Counted from the first letter of the stretch, positions 27,825 through 46,424 are shown. The stretch: 64,000 nt of DNA from Rhizobium sp. Pop5 (GCF_024721175.1 NZ_CP099399.1:1240001-1304000), one strand, 5' to 3'. Program-made: numbers and translations. Notes: generated by a model not told the origin, from the letters alone.

Positions 27825-28568
27825 ATGTGCAGGCGCGCGGTCACGACATCGGTCATTGTTGCGGCGTCCATATCTTTTGCCGGCGCATCGGATAGCGCGG
27901 CTCCCTTCGATAGACCAGTGAAAGTGGACGTCGTGGCGCTTCCCAGGGATGAACTCAATCCAGATGCGAAGCCGAAGATCACCTGCAGCCGTTATTCCAC
28001 ATTCACCGTTAAGGAGATCGACCTCGGCGAGGTCGGCGCCGAAAAGCTGGTGCTGCTTGCCGCCGACGCGCCTTGCGAGCGCGCGGGCGAGCGCGAGCGG
28101 GTGATCGAGGACGACACCGCGGGATATGTGATGGGCGTCAGCGCCGGTTTCGTCTTCTTCCGTGCGGCGGATGGATGGAACGGCGGGTTGCCCTTCGTCG
28201 TCTATGATTCGGCGACGGGCGAGCGGCTGCTAGACGATTCCCTGGAAGGCGAAAGTTTTGGCGCGATCAGGAGCGGGAAGGGGGAGCTGACCCTCGATTT
28301 CCGCCGCGTCTACACGGCTTCCTGCTCGCTCTATCTGCAGGGAACTGCCTGCGCGAAGGCGATCGCCGCCGACACGGGTCTGCAGCCGAAGCAATTGCCG
28401 GATTGTACCAGCGCTTACAAAGCTGAGATGAGGCGCAGTCCTGAGCACGCCAAGGAAATCGAAAAACTGCCGAGCGTAATCGTCTATCCGGTCGAACTGT
28501 CTTATGCGGCGGGTGAGACGGTGCGCAGGCCGATGGACGGAACGACCGCCTGCCGGACGCCGAGCTGA
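27825..28568 (+). CDS. Secreted/periplasmic protein of unknown function
   Basis: 247 residues from ATG 27825, chosen because GGGGGAGGCGGGG lies directly upstream and a signal peptide (MCRRAVTTSVIVAASISFAG) follows. Starts at 27786 and 27726 in the same frame are weaker. The mature part contains six or so cysteines, compatible with disulfides (ITCSRYSTF, APCERAG, ASCSLYLQGTACAKA, PDCTSAY, TACRTPS). No domain recognised. It converges on the inhibitor gene with only 7 bases between the two stops and no terminator. Confidence 0.75.
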   Translation: MCRRAVTTSVIVAASISFAGASDSAAPFDRPVKVDVVALPRDELNPDAKPKITCSRYSTFTVKEIDLGEVGAEKLVLLAADAPCERAGERERVIEDDTAGYVMGVSAGFVFFRAADGWNGGLPFVVYDSATGERLLDDSLEGESFGAIRSGKGELTLDFRRVYTASCSLYLQGTACAKAIAADTGLQPKQLPDCTSAYKAEMRRSPEHAKEIEKLPSVIVYPVELSYAAGETVRRPMDGTTACRTPS

Positions 28569-28575
28569 TCGAGAT

Positions 28576-29268
28576 TTACTGGCGCACGAGGGAAAGCGGC
28601 TTGCCGCCTTCCTGCTTCGACTTGTCGAAATTGCCATCAGGGCGCATGTCGAAGGCAAGTGACGAACCATCATGGCCAATCAAAGTGAGGCCGAAGCCCT
28701 CGATATGCCAGACTGCAAGCTTCAGCTTGGCGACATTGGCGGCGCAGTCACCGGAGAGTGACAGCGGCGCATTGCCGCCCGCTTCGGCATCCCCTTTGAG
28801 TGTCAGGCCGCAGAGCTTTTCGCCGTCGGGCCGCTGCATCGTCCATGTCCCGGCAAGGCTGCCGAAGGTCGGCAGACGATCGATCCCGTCGGGCGCTGCG
28901 AGCAGCAGGAGCGGCATGCCGTCTTCCGTCTTCATTGGAGAGCCTTCGTTCTCGACGAAGCGGGCGAGCACTTTGCGCGTCGGATCGAGCAGGATGAGGC
29001 CGCCGTTGCCGTCGAAATTCCAGGCAGCGGCTTCGGCAAGCGCCGGCAGCGGCTTGGTGCAGGAATCCTGACCGGAAAGCGAATGGCCGCCGATCGCCAT
29101 GTCCGTTTCGAGCGTCAGCCGGCATCCGGCTGCACCGCTATCAGGGGCAATGAGATAGGTTCCGGCCTGCGCCTTGATAATATCGGGATCGATATCCTGC
29201 CCGTATACCGCGCCACAGACAAGCAGCGTCGCCGCCGAAGCGGCGAGCCGAAGAACGAAACGGATCAT
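28576..29268 (-). CDS. AprI/Inh-type protease inhibitor, two tandem domains
   Basis: 230 residues. The signal peptide (MIRFVLRLAASAATLLVCGAVYG) is followed by two similar beta-barrel modules. Module 1 (about 34-120) has AGTYLIAPDSGAAGCRLTLETD and SCTKPLPALAEAAAWNFDGNGGLILLDP. Module 2 (about 138-230) has AGTWTMQRPDGEKLCGLTLKGD and DCAANVAKLKLAVWHIEGFGLTLIGHDG. Each keeps the disulfide cysteine pair and the W-x-x-x-G-x-x-L-x-L-x-D pattern of the Inh/Omp19 family, which blocks metallo- or serine proteases in the periplasm. The start ATG 29268 has GGGGGGAA before it. The duplicated architecture is unusual, as the family is normally single-domain. Confidence 0.82.
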   Translation of the reverse strand: MIRFVLRLAASAATLLVCGAVYGQDIDPDIIKAQAGTYLIAPDSGAAGCRLTLETDMAIGGHSLSGQDSCTKPLPALAEAAAWNFDGNGGLILLDPTRKVLARFVENEGSPMKTEDGMPLLLLAAPDGIDRLPTFGSLAGTWTMQRPDGEKLCGLTLKGDAEAGGNAPLSLSGDCAANVAKLKLAVWHIEGFGLTLIGHDGSSLAFDMRPDGNFDKSKQEGGKPLSLVRQ

Positions 29269-29306
29269 GACAATTCCCCCCTTTGTCCGGTCCGCCTGTG
29301 GACCGC

Positions 29307-30197
29307 TTATGCCTTCAAGTAGAGCCGCGCCGCATAAAGCGCGATCGCCGCCGCGTTCGAGACGTTCAGCGATTTGATTGCGCCTGGCATGTCGAGGCGG
29401 GCGAGCGCGCCCACGGTCTCGCGAGTTTTCTGCCGTAGCCCCTTGCCCTCGGAGCCAAGCACCAGAGCCACCTTCTCGCCGGAGAACGTGCCTTCGAGCG
29501 GCGCCGGCCCTTCCGAATCGAGTCCGATCGTGGAGAAGCCAAGCTTGTGGAGTTCACCGAGCGCATCGGCGAGATTGGTGATCTGTATATAAGGTATCAG
29601 CTCCAGCGCGCCGGAGGCGGATTTGGCAAGCACGCCTGACTCGGTCGGGCTATGTCTCTGCGTGGTGATGACCGCGCCCGCATTGAAGGCGACGGCTGAG
29701 CGCATGATCGCGCCGACATTATGAGGATCGGTGACTTGGTCGAGGACGAGCAGGAGAGGGCTGTCCTTCAGCGCTTCGAGCCGGCGCATCGGCAGCGGCC
29801 GTGTTTCCAGCATCACACCCTGATGGATCGCTTCCGGGCCGAGCACCTTGTCGATCTCCTGCGGTGAAACGGTCTCGACGGGAATGCCGAGCGTGCCGGG
29901 GTCGATATCGAGGCGAGCGAGCGCGTTCGGCGTTACGAATAGCTTGATCTTTTTGCGCTCGGGATTGTCGAGGGCGGCGCGCACCGTATGCAGGCCGTAG
30001 AGATGCACCTGGTCGGGGGCGAGCGCTGGCGGCTTCCAGTCCTCGGCGCCGCGTCTGCGCTTCTGCGGTTGAGGCGTCGGGATCTCGCCGCGCTCGCGTT
30101 TGGCGTCACGGTGGGCTCTCCGCAGATTGGCGTAGTGGGTATCTTTGGCGGATGGGTCTGTCGCGGTCTTGCCGCCGGATTTCTTATCTTTGCTCAT
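29307..30197 (-). CDS. rlmB: 23S rRNA (guanosine-2'-O)-methyltransferase, TrmH/RlmB family
   Basis: 296 residues. A Lys/Arg-rich N-terminal extension (1-55) precedes the substrate-binding domain (YGLHTVRAALDNPERKK...). The SPOUT domain follows, with DPHNVGAIMRSA (motif 1), LGSEGKGLR (motif 2) and SLNVSNAAAIALYAAR (motif 3), forming the trefoil-knot AdoMet site. It methylates the 2'-O of a guanosine (G2251 in E. coli) in the 23S peptidyl-transferase region. The gene lies 38 bases upstream of the inhibitor gene on the same strand, which may be co-transcription or coincidence. tRNA-Tyr is divergent. Confidence 0.93.
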   Translation of the reverse strand: MSKDKKSGGKTATDPSAKDTHYANLRRAHRDAKRERGEIPTPQPQKRRRGAEDWKPPALAPDQVHLYGLHTVRAALDNPERKKIKLFVTPNALARLDIDPGTLGIPVETVSPQEIDKVLGPEAIHQGVMLETRPLPMRRLEALKDSPLLLVLDQVTDPHNVGAIMRSAVAFNAGAVITTQRHSPTESGVLAKSASGALELIPYIQITNLADALGELHKLGFSTIGLDSEGPAPLEGTFSGEKVALVLGSEGKGLRQKTRETVGALARLDMPGAIKSLNVSNAAAIALYAARLYLKA

Positions 30198-30399
30198 GCG
30201 GCTTTATAGCCAGGGCACTCGCCGCCGCATAGGCCCTCTTTCATGTGCCGGCTTTCGGCGACGAATGAAATTTTTCGTGTTTTTTCCGTTGTCATCGTGT
30301 TGACAGACTGAAATGCTCCGGTCATATACGCGGCGCAGACGACGGGCGGCAACGCTTCGAAGTCTGACGAACTTGGTCTTCAAGATCCGGACGAAAACT

Positions 30400-30484
30400 G
30401 GAGAGATGCCCGAGTGGTTAAAGGGGACGGACTGTAAATCCGTTGGCTCAGCCTACGTTGGTTCAAATCCAACTCTCTCCACCA
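30400..30484 (+). tRNA. tRNA-Tyr (anticodon GTA)
   Basis: 85 bases with encoded CCA and a long variable arm, as expected for a class II tRNA. Acceptor GGAGAGA pairs with TCTCTCC; anticodon loop ACTGTAAAT with GTA; T-arm TTGGTTCAAATCCAA. It is followed 24 bases later by tRNA-Gly and then tuf, a conserved bacterial arrangement. Confidence 0.97.
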
Positions 30485-30508
30485 TTCGTCATCGGATCTG
30501 ACCATCCC

Positions 30509-30582
30509 GCGGGTATAGCTCAATGGTAGAGCAGCAGCCTTCCAAGCTGAATACGCGGGTTCGATTCCCGCTACCCGCTCCA
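30509..30582 (+). tRNA. tRNA-Gly (anticodon TCC)
   Basis: 74 bases with encoded CCA. Acceptor GCGGGTA pairs with TACCCGC; anticodon stem-loop CAGCCTTCCAAGCTG with TCC; T-arm GCGGGTTCGATTCCCGC. Part of the tRNA-Tyr/tRNA-Gly/tuf group. Confidence 0.97.
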
Positions 30583-30835
30583 GCTTCCCGCCTCGAATAA
30601 TCCATGCGATCGCCGCGACGATGATCCGTGGATATCTCCGTTTTCTCCGGGATTTCAGCGATTCTTGAGGAGGTTTTGGCGAATCGCCTTGTAGGCGGCG
30701 AATTGTCTCCCATATGCGCTGTCACGCCAAGAATGGCGTCTGCAATTAAGTCTTGCGCAATTTCGCCGAAAGCCTTAAACGGCGGCACTAAACCGGTTCG
30801 CCGGGGCCACCATTTCGTTCACAGGAAGCATTCAA

Positions 30836-32011
<1,176 letters not shown>

Positions 32012-32034
32012 TCTTTGGATTGTCCTCGATTGCG

Positions 32035-32066
32035 AAACCCCGCTGGAAACAGCGGGGTTTTTCGTT
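32035..32066 (+). terminator. Rho-independent terminator of tuf copy 1
   Basis: Stem AACCCCGCT (32036-32044) / AGCGGGGTT (32051-32059), loop GGAAAC, followed by a T-run. It starts about 24 bases after the stop. Confidence 0.88.
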
Positions 32067-32210
32067 ATTGATGCCTGCGGCCTGTTTAACAGGTGTTGTA
32101 AAAATATCGTTAAACTGGCCTCTCACAGTATTTTGTTCATCTCACATTCAGAAACCGGTTTGTGAATGACCCATTTTAGTCCAGACTCCTTCTTGCAAAG
32201 GAGAGCCCGG

Positions 32211-32345
32211 ATGATTCCAAAGGCCACGTTCGTTGCGACGATATTCGCAATGTATGTTTTCACGATGTTTTTCATCGCTGCAATTCCGCAAGAGGTTGTT
32301 CAGGCAGCCGGAGTGCAGATCAATGAGGTAAGCGTCGTCAAGTGA
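32211..32345 (+). CDS. Small single-span membrane protein (44 residues)
   Basis: Sequence starts MIPKATFVATIFAMYVFTMF, continues hydrophobic to about residue 24, and has a short amphipathic tail (PQEVVQAAGVQINEVSVVK). AAAGGAGAGCCCGG precedes ATG 32211, a near-ideal ribosome-binding site that makes real translation likely. No family recognised. It is isolated between tuf and an epimerase-family gene and ends 171 bases before the latter. Confidence 0.65.
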   Translation: MIPKATFVATIFAMYVFTMFFIAAIPQEVVQAAGVQINEVSVVK

Positions 32346-32516
32346 CGACCCTTGCAGGGCATCGCAGGCTTCTGCGATGATCGGAAATGATCGGCCAGGC
32401 GCTCCCGGTAGGGTGCTCTTGGCGAGGCGGGGGTAAACCCCTTGCACGACGCTCGCTTGCTCTTCGCGCGGAAGCGTCTAACTATGCCTCCGGTTTCATG
32501 ACACGGAGGATATTCC

Positions 32517-33410
32517 ATGAAGAAACGTATCCTGTTTACGGGCGGTTCGGGCAAGGCAGGTCGCCATGCCGTGCCATGGCTGGTCAATGCCGGTTATGAG
32601 GTTCACAACCTCGATCTCGTGCCGCTGGATAGCCCCGGCGTTACCAATCTTATCGCCGACATCACCGACAGCGGCCAGGTCTTCAATGCGCTGTCGATGC
32701 ATCGGGGTTTTCCCGATCTTGATGCGGGCAGGGGCGTGCAGCCCTTCGATGCCGTCGTGCATTTCGCCGCCATACCGCGCATCCTGATCAAGCCAGACAA
32801 CGAAACCTTCCGCATCAACACGATGGGCACCTACAATGTCATCGAGGCGGCGGTGAAGCTCGGCATCAGGAAGATCGTCGTCGCATCGAGTGAGACGACT
32901 TACGGCGTCTGCTTTGCCGAGGGCCATCGCGATTTCCACCAGTTCCCCCTTGAGGAGGACTACGACGTCAACCCGATGGATTCCTACGGTCTTTCCAAGG
33001 TTGTCAACGAGAAGACGGCGCGCGCCTTTGCCGAACGCTCGGGCTACGACATCTATGCGCTGCGCATCGGCAATGTCATCGAGCCGCATGAATATGAGAG
33101 GTTCCCGACCTATTTCGCCAATCCCGAAATGCGCAAGCGCATCACCTGGAGCTATATCGACGCCCGCGACCTCGGGCAGATCTGCCATCTCTGCATCGAA
33201 AAGGATGGATTGGGCTATCAGGTCTTCAATGCCGCCAACGACACCGTTTCGGCCAATACGCCGTCGCGGGAACTCGCAAGGCGATTCTATCCGAACGTGC
33301 CCTTTACCCGCGAGATCGGCGAATATGAAAGCCTGCTCTCAAACCACAAGATCCGCGAGGTGCTGGGCTTTAAGGAAGAGCACGATTGGCGGAAGTATGT
33401 GAAGGTCTGA
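32517..33410 (+). CDS. NAD-dependent epimerase/dehydratase (extended SDR)
   Basis: 297 residues. The Rossmann motif GGSGKAGRHAV is at the N terminus. AVVHFAAIPR and VVASSETTYG give the conserved Ser/Thr, and YGLSKVVNEK (Tyr-x-x-x-Lys) the catalytic pair. This is the extended short-chain dehydrogenase fold of sugar-nucleotide epimerases and dehydratases. Its C-terminal part is short, so the substrate is uncertain (nucleotide sugar or a free sugar acid such as uronate are both possible). The start ATG 32517 has ACGGAGGATATTCC upstream. The gene stands alone between tuf and tRNA-Trp. Confidence 0.87.
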   Translation: MKKRILFTGGSGKAGRHAVPWLVNAGYEVHNLDLVPLDSPGVTNLIADITDSGQVFNALSMHRGFPDLDAGRGVQPFDAVVHFAAIPRILIKPDNETFRINTMGTYNVIEAAVKLGIRKIVVASSETTYGVCFAEGHRDFHQFPLEEDYDVNPMDSYGLSKVVNEKTARAFAERSGYDIYALRIGNVIEPHEYERFPTYFANPEMRKRITWSYIDARDLGQICHLCIEKDGLGYQVFNAANDTVSANTPSRELARRFYPNVPFTREIGEYESLLSNHKIREVLGFKEEHDWRKYVKV

Positions 33411-33575
33411 CCGGCCTTGGCCACGAAATCGAGAAGCCATTGCCTGCATCTGATGAGAATGGCTTTGAAAATCGAAAATCGTGCTTGCCAATCCCGTGCC
33501 GTGGTCTTAAAGGGTCGCCATGCTTTTCGGCAGCGATTTGCGGGCCTTGGCCCGGGCGTTGAATGACAGGCATGA

Positions 33576-33651
<76 letters not shown>

Positions 33652-33845
33652 CTTTCCTCGATGCGGGACAGCGCAGGCGTGCTCGCAGCGTTTCGGACCG
33701 GGAATAATGGGTGGCAACTAATTTCGTTAAACTTCGGTTTCCCTCTTGTGTATTCGGAAATCGGTGTTTATTTAGGGTTCAACAGACACGCGGTGCGTGG
33801 GGCTGATAGTTTCAGCTTTACGCGCCGTAATTGCGTGGGCAGTCG

Positions 33846-34046
33846 ATGGCATCCAAATCCAATCCATTAGCGTTTCTGCAGCAGGTTCGCTCCGAGACGT
33901 CCAAGGTCACATGGCCGTCGCGCCGCGAGACGATGATCTCGACGGTTATGGTGCTTGTGATGGTGGTTTTCGCTGCGCTGTTTTTCTTTGCCGCTGACCA
34001 GCTGATCGGCTGGGCTCTGAGCTTCGTGCTCAATACCGGCAACTGA
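33846..34046 (+). CDS. secE: Preprotein translocase subunit SecE
   Basis: 66 residues with the compact one-helix SecE layout: amphipathic segment FLQQVRSETSKVTWPSRRET, with the conserved KVTWPSR, then one transmembrane helix (TVMVLVMVVFAALFFFAADQLI). It clamps SecY in the SecYEG channel. I start at ATG 33846; a TTG five codons earlier is in frame but lacks support. nusG follows after 17 bases. Confidence 0.95.
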   Translation: MASKSNPLAFLQQVRSETSKVTWPSRRETMISTVMVLVMVVFAALFFFAADQLIGWALSFVLNTGN

Positions 34047-34063
34047 TACGGGTGGAGATGAAA

Positions 34064-34594
34064 ATGGCGGCACGTTGGTACATCGTCCACGCGTATTCGA
34101 ATTTTGAAAAGAAGGTGGCTGAGGACATTGAGAACAAGGCTCGCCAGAAGGGGCTTGAGCATCTGTTCGAGAAGATCCTTGTGCCGACCGAAAAGGTGGT
34201 GGAAGTGCGCCGTGGCCGCAAGGTCGACAGCGAGCGCAAGTTTTTCCCGGGCTATGTTCTCGTTCGCGCCAATCTGACGGACGAAGCCTATCACCTGATC
34301 AAGAATACGCCGAAGGTCACGGGTTTCCTCGGCTCTGACAATAAGCCTGTTCCGATTCCGGATTATGAAGCCGAGCGCATTCTCGGTCAGGTCCAGGAAG
34401 GCGTCGAGCGGCCGAAGGCATCCATTACTTTCGAGATCGGCGAGCAGGTGCGCGTTTCCGACGGTCCTTTCGCTTCGTTCAACGGCACGGTTCAGGATGT
34501 GGACGAAGAGCGTTCGCGCCTGAAGGTGGAAGTGTCGATCTTCGGCCGCGCAACGCCGGTCGAACTGGAATACGCTCAGGTCGAGAAGGTCTGA
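34064..34594 (+). CDS. nusG: Transcription antitermination/termination factor NusG
   Basis: 176 residues: the NGN domain (MAARWYIVHAYSNFEKKVAE ... FFPGYVLVRANLTDEAYHLIKNTPKVTGFLG) and a C-terminal KOW domain (FEIGEQVRVSDGPFASFNGTVQDVD). It binds the RNA polymerase clamp and links it to Rho or to ribosomal S10. The start is set at ATG 34064 behind GGTGGAGATGAAA; a GTG four codons upstream overlaps that ribosome-binding site and is less likely. It lies 17 bases after secE, with 176 bases before rplK. Confidence 0.96.
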   Translation: MAARWYIVHAYSNFEKKVAEDIENKARQKGLEHLFEKILVPTEKVVEVRRGRKVDSERKFFPGYVLVRANLTDEAYHLIKNTPKVTGFLGSDNKPVPIPDYEAERILGQVQEGVERPKASITFEIGEQVRVSDGPFASFNGTVQDVDEERSRLKVEVSIFGRATPVELEYAQVEKV

Positions 34595-34770
34595 TTGCAG
34601 AAACCGGAGGCTGGCCGTTGTGGCCTGTTTCCCGCGGACCTGGTCCGCATCCGCGTGGAAGGTGAGGGGTCTTAGCCGGACCCTAATGATCCGCACCACG
34701 CAACCGCAGCCGCCGGAGAGATCCGGCATCACGGGCCGGGCGACCGGCCGTTCATGAAAGGCAGAGAGAT

Positions 34771-35202
34771 ATGGCTAAGAAAGTTGCAGGCCAGCTCAAG
34801 CTTCAGGTCAAGGCAGGATCGGCAAACCCGTCCCCGCCGATTGGTCCGGCGCTTGGTCAGCGTGGCATTAACATCATGGAATTCTGCAAGGCGTTCAATG
34901 CCGCCACGCAGGAAATGGAAAAGGGTATGCCGATCCCGGTCGTCATCACCTATTACCAGGACAAGTCGTTTACCTTCGCGATGAAGCAGCCTCCGGTCAG
35001 CTACTGGCTGAAGAAGGAAGCGAAGATCACGTCCGGTTCCAAGACGCCTGGCAAGGGCGCAAAGGCTGGTACCCTCACCAAGGCTCAGATCAAGACGATC
35101 GCCGAAGCCAAGATGAAGGACCTGAACGCAGCAGATATCGAAGGTGCAATGGCGATGATCGAGGGCTCTGCCCGCGCCATGGGCCTGGAAGTGGTGGGTT
35201 AA
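34771..35202 (+). CDS. rplK: 50S ribosomal protein L11
   Basis: 143 residues. The N-terminal domain with [25 protein letters not shown] is the thiostrepton-region and PrmA-methylated part; the C-terminal domain ([20 protein letters not shown]) binds 23S helices 43-44 in the GTPase-associated centre. GCAGAGAGAT precedes ATG 34771. It is coupled with rplA, which starts 4 bases after its stop; the two form the L11 operon, whose usual repressor is L1 (family knowledge). Confidence 0.98.
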   Translation: MAKKVAGQLKLQVKAGSANPSPPIGPALGQRGINIMEFCKAFNAATQEMEKGMPIPVVITYYQDKSFTFAMKQPPVSYWLKKEAKITSGSKTPGKGAKAGTLTKAQIKTIAEAKMKDLNAADIEGAMAMIEGSARAMGLEVVG

Positions 35203-35206
35203 GACC

Positions 35207-35908
35207 ATGGCAGGCAAGCGCACTCAGAAGATCAACGAAGGTGTTGATCCGACCAAGCTCTACGCTCTGACGACCGCCATCGGCATGGTCAAGGAACGGG
35301 CTGTCGCCAAGTTCGACGAAACCATCGAAGTCTCGATGAACCTCGGCGTTGACCCGCGCCATGCGGACCAGATGGTTCGCGGCGTTGTCAATCTGCCGAA
35401 CGGCACCGGCCGTACGGTTCGCGTCGCAGTCTTCGCTCGTGGCGCCAAGGCTGACGAAGCCAAGGCTGCCGGTGCTGATATCGTCGGCGCCGAAGACCTC
35501 GTCGAAATCGTTCAGGGCGGCAAGATCGAATTCGATCGCTGCATCGCCACCCCCGACATGATGCCGCTCGTCGGCCGTCTCGGTAAGGTTCTCGGCCCCC
35601 GCGGCATGATGCCGAACCCGAAGGTCGGCACCGTCACCATGGACGTCGCTGGAGCCGTCAAGGCTTCCAAGGGCGGCGCTGTCGAGTTCCGCGTCGAGAA
35701 GGCTGGTATCGTCCATGCCGGTATCGGCAAGGCCTCTTTCGACGCCAAGGCTCTGGAAGAAAACATCCGCGCCTTCGCCGACGCCGTCATCAAGGCGAAG
35801 CCGGCTGGCGCCAAGGGCAACTACGTCAAGCGCGTGGCGATTTCCTCGACCATGGGCCCGGGCGTCAAGATCGAAGTCGGCTCGGTCACCGCAGCCCCGA
35901 CTGCATAA
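35207..35908 (+). CDS. rplA: 50S ribosomal protein L1
   Basis: 233 residues, typical L1 length. Recognisable segments: [32 protein letters not shown], the hinge-domain [16 protein letters not shown], and the C-terminal [21 protein letters not shown] end. It forms the mobile L1 stalk at the E site and can repress its own operon by binding the mRNA leader. The ribosome-binding purines lie inside the end of rplK. A 329-base structured leader follows before rplJ. Confidence 0.98.
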   Translation: MAGKRTQKINEGVDPTKLYALTTAIGMVKERAVAKFDETIEVSMNLGVDPRHADQMVRGVVNLPNGTGRTVRVAVFARGAKADEAKAAGADIVGAEDLVEIVQGGKIEFDRCIATPDMMPLVGRLGKVLGPRGMMPNPKVGTVTMDVAGAVKASKGGAVEFRVEKAGIVHAGIGKASFDAKALEENIRAFADAVIKAKPAGAKGNYVKRVAISSTMGPGVKIEVGSVTAAPTA

Positions 35909-36237
35909 ATTTATGGCCGGGCTTCGGCCCGGTGAATGAATTTCCGGCCTCGCAAGGGGCCGGAATATTCCGGAGAAATCCGGAATCCTGTCCGAGATTG
36001 CAGGTGGTTTTCCCTTAATCACTTGGCCTGCATGAGACGGGTAAGACCCGAATTGCATGAAGTTCGCTTCTTGGAACTCGGTTCGAGCCTTGGATGCCTT
36101 GTGTCTCTTTAGCCTTGATTGGCGCGGGAGCGCGGGGGGACAGGATCCTCAAGCGTCGCTTGGGATCTCTTTTGATCCCGGGAGGCAAAAGGCAACCCGG
36201 CGGGCCCGGTTTCGGTCCCGTCAACTGGAGATAGGCA
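35909..36237 (+). promoter_or_regulatory. Structured rplA-rplJ intergenic region (L10 leader)
   Basis: 329 bases without a gene. Three hairpins follow each other: CCGGGC-ttcg-GCCCGG (35917-35932, UUCG tetraloop), TTCCGGCC/GGCCGGAA (35942-35965) and ATTCCGG-agaaat-CCGGAAT (35967-35986). No long U-run follows. In bacteria this position holds the L10-L12 binding site through which L10 represses rplJL and often a partial attenuator. Here those roles are inferred from position and structure. A further GC-rich imperfect stem lies near 36150-36220, just before the rplJ ribosome-binding site. Confidence 0.65.
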
Positions 36238-36756
36238 GTGGAAAGAGCGGAAAAGCGCGAATTCGTCACGGAACTGAACGAAGTCTTCAAGGCTTCGGGC
36301 TCGGTTGTCGTGGCCCACTATGCTGGTGCTACAGTCGCACAGATGAACGATTTTCGTTCGAAGATGCGCGCTGCTGGCGGCACCGTCAAAGTCGCGAAGA
36401 ACCGCCTGGCCAAAATTGCCCTTCAGGGTACGGAAGCGGAAGGGATTTCCAATCTCTTCAAGGGTCAGACCCTCATTGCTTATAGCAATGATCCGATCAC
36501 CGCTCCGAAGGTCGTCATGGATTTCGCCAAGACCAACGACAAGATCGTGGTTCTCGGCGGCGCCATGGGTACGACAACGCTGAACGCCGAAGGTGTCAAG
36601 TCGCTTGCGACCCTGCCTTCGCTGGACGAACTGCGTGCGAAGCTGCTGGGCATGATCCAGACTCCGGCTACCCGCATCGCAGGCGTTGTTGCAGCACCGG
36701 CAAGCCAGCTTGCTCGTGTGTTCTCGGCCTACGCCAAGAAGGACGAAGCCGCTTAA
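36238..36756 (+). CDS. rplJ: 50S ribosomal protein L10
   Basis: 172 residues. The N-terminal RNA-binding domain ([20 protein letters not shown] ... [33 protein letters not shown]) is followed by a C-terminal helix that carries L7/L12 dimers ([25 protein letters not shown]). The start is GTG 36238, preceded by GGAGATAGGCA. With rplL, 56 bases downstream, it forms the stalk operon. Confidence 0.97.
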   Translation: MERAEKREFVTELNEVFKASGSVVVAHYAGATVAQMNDFRSKMRAAGGTVKVAKNRLAKIALQGTEAEGISNLFKGQTLIAYSNDPITAPKVVMDFAKTNDKIVVLGGAMGTTTLNAEGVKSLATLPSLDELRAKLLGMIQTPATRIAGVVAAPASQLARVFSAYAKKDEAA

Positions 36757-36812
36757 GGCGGTTTTTCGCTGTACATACTCAACAGTTCGAACCGAACAAA
36801 AGGAACTAGAAA

Positions 36813-37193
<381 letters not shown>

Positions 37194-37208
37194 TCTTCGA
37201 CTGCTTTT

Positions 37209-37291
37209 GGGAGGCGGTATTTACTGCCTCCCATTTGCCGTTTTTCTGAACGAATTACCCAAAAGCCGCGTCAAAACGGCTTTTGGGTAAT
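37209..37291 (+). promoter_or_regulatory. Tandem hairpins between rplL and rpoB (likely partial terminator/processing region)
   Basis: Hairpin A: GGGAGGCGGTA / TACTGCCTCCC at 37209-37232 (one G.U), followed by ATTTGCCGTTTTT. Hairpin B: a perfect 15-bp stem, ATTACCCAAAAGCCG (37254-37268) and CGGCTTTTGGGTAAT (37277-37291). The rplL-rpoB junction in bacteria usually holds an attenuator that lets only part of transcription into rpoBC, plus an RNase III site; the structures fit this. Confidence 0.7.
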
Positions 37292-37454
37292 GGGTTCTTC
37301 AAAAGGATAGTCTCGCGCCGAGAGCAGCACAGCAATCCGAGCTGAGCGTTTTCGGGAGTCGGACGAGATTGAACTACCCATTGATTGACGGGATCGACTG
37401 GCCATCGGTTCCCGTCCGTTGCAGGCCCGGGTGCAAGATTTTGAAGGAGCGACG

Positions 37455-41595
<4,141 letters not shown>

Positions 41596-41785
41596 AGACT
41601 TGATAGGGCGTGCGCTGCCAAATGTGGCGCACGCCGGTCCCGCCGGCCACCGTATCCGTGTGGCCCGGAAGGGAAGTTTCGCCGCATCTTGCGGTTATTC
41701 TCGTTTAGGCGAGGGAGGCGGCTCCCGGGAAATTGCCGCCGACCATCGCATTTTGAGGGCGCTTTAGCCCATGAAGGAGACAGGC

Positions 41786-45994
<4,209 letters not shown>

Positions 45995-46018
45995 TCCGCA
46001 GCCGACGTTCACGAATTG

Positions 46019-46053
46019 AAAAACCGCCCGGAGCGATCCGGGCGGTTTTCGTT
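46019..46053 (+). terminator. Rho-independent terminator of rpoBC
   Basis: Stem AAACCGCCCGGA (46021-46032) / TCCGGGCGGTTT (46037-46048) with loop GCGA, then TCGTTT. A 12-bp perfect stem about 25 bases after the rpoC stop. Confidence 0.9.
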
Positions 46054-46130
46054 TCTGCTATTTTCTGATTGACCGGGGGAGGGAGGACGCTGCGTCGTTG
46101 CGGGCTGCGCCGCCGCTGCCGGCAGTTTCC

Positions 46131-46424
46131 TCAGTTGAACCGGATGATCGCGACCTCGCCGTCGACCGCACCCTGATAGGCCGAGGCATGCGGCTCTTCG
46201 GCCGGAATTTCGGTGAGCATGCCGATCTGGTCGAGATCGGCCTCGATGAAGCCCTCTTCTGCAAGAGCGTTCAAGGCCTCGCGCACGGCGGTGTCGTCGT
46301 CTGGTGCCTTCAGCAGGATGTGCAGATCGATGCCTTCGCTGGCGTCGGACTCATAGCCTTTGCCAATGATGATGAAGATCATCGGCCCGTCGAAATTATT
46401 GTCATTGTCAGGTGTCGTGATCAT
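46131..46424 (-). CDS. Small acidic protein of unknown function (97 residues)
   Basis: 97 residues, strongly acidic (MITTPDNDNNFDGPMIFIII ... HILLKAPDDDTAVREALNALAEEG). It mixes short beta-strand-like and helical stretches, with no signal peptide or cysteine. Its size and sequence pattern look like a compact soluble domain; I do not recognise a family. It is the only minus-strand gene in the expression block and is convergent with rpoC, whose terminator lies between them. A weak purine stretch (CAGGCGATG) precedes the ATG. Confidence 0.7.
   Translation of the reverse strand: MITTPDNDNNFDGPMIFIIIGKGYESDASEGIDLHILLKAPDDDTAVREALNALAEEGFIEADLDQIGMLTEIPAEEPHASAYQGAVDGEVAIIRFN

Noticed and set aside
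32035..32066. The palindrome after tuf as an operator
   Set aside because: The stem is directly followed by a T-run at normal distance from the stop codon, so an ordinary terminator explains it.
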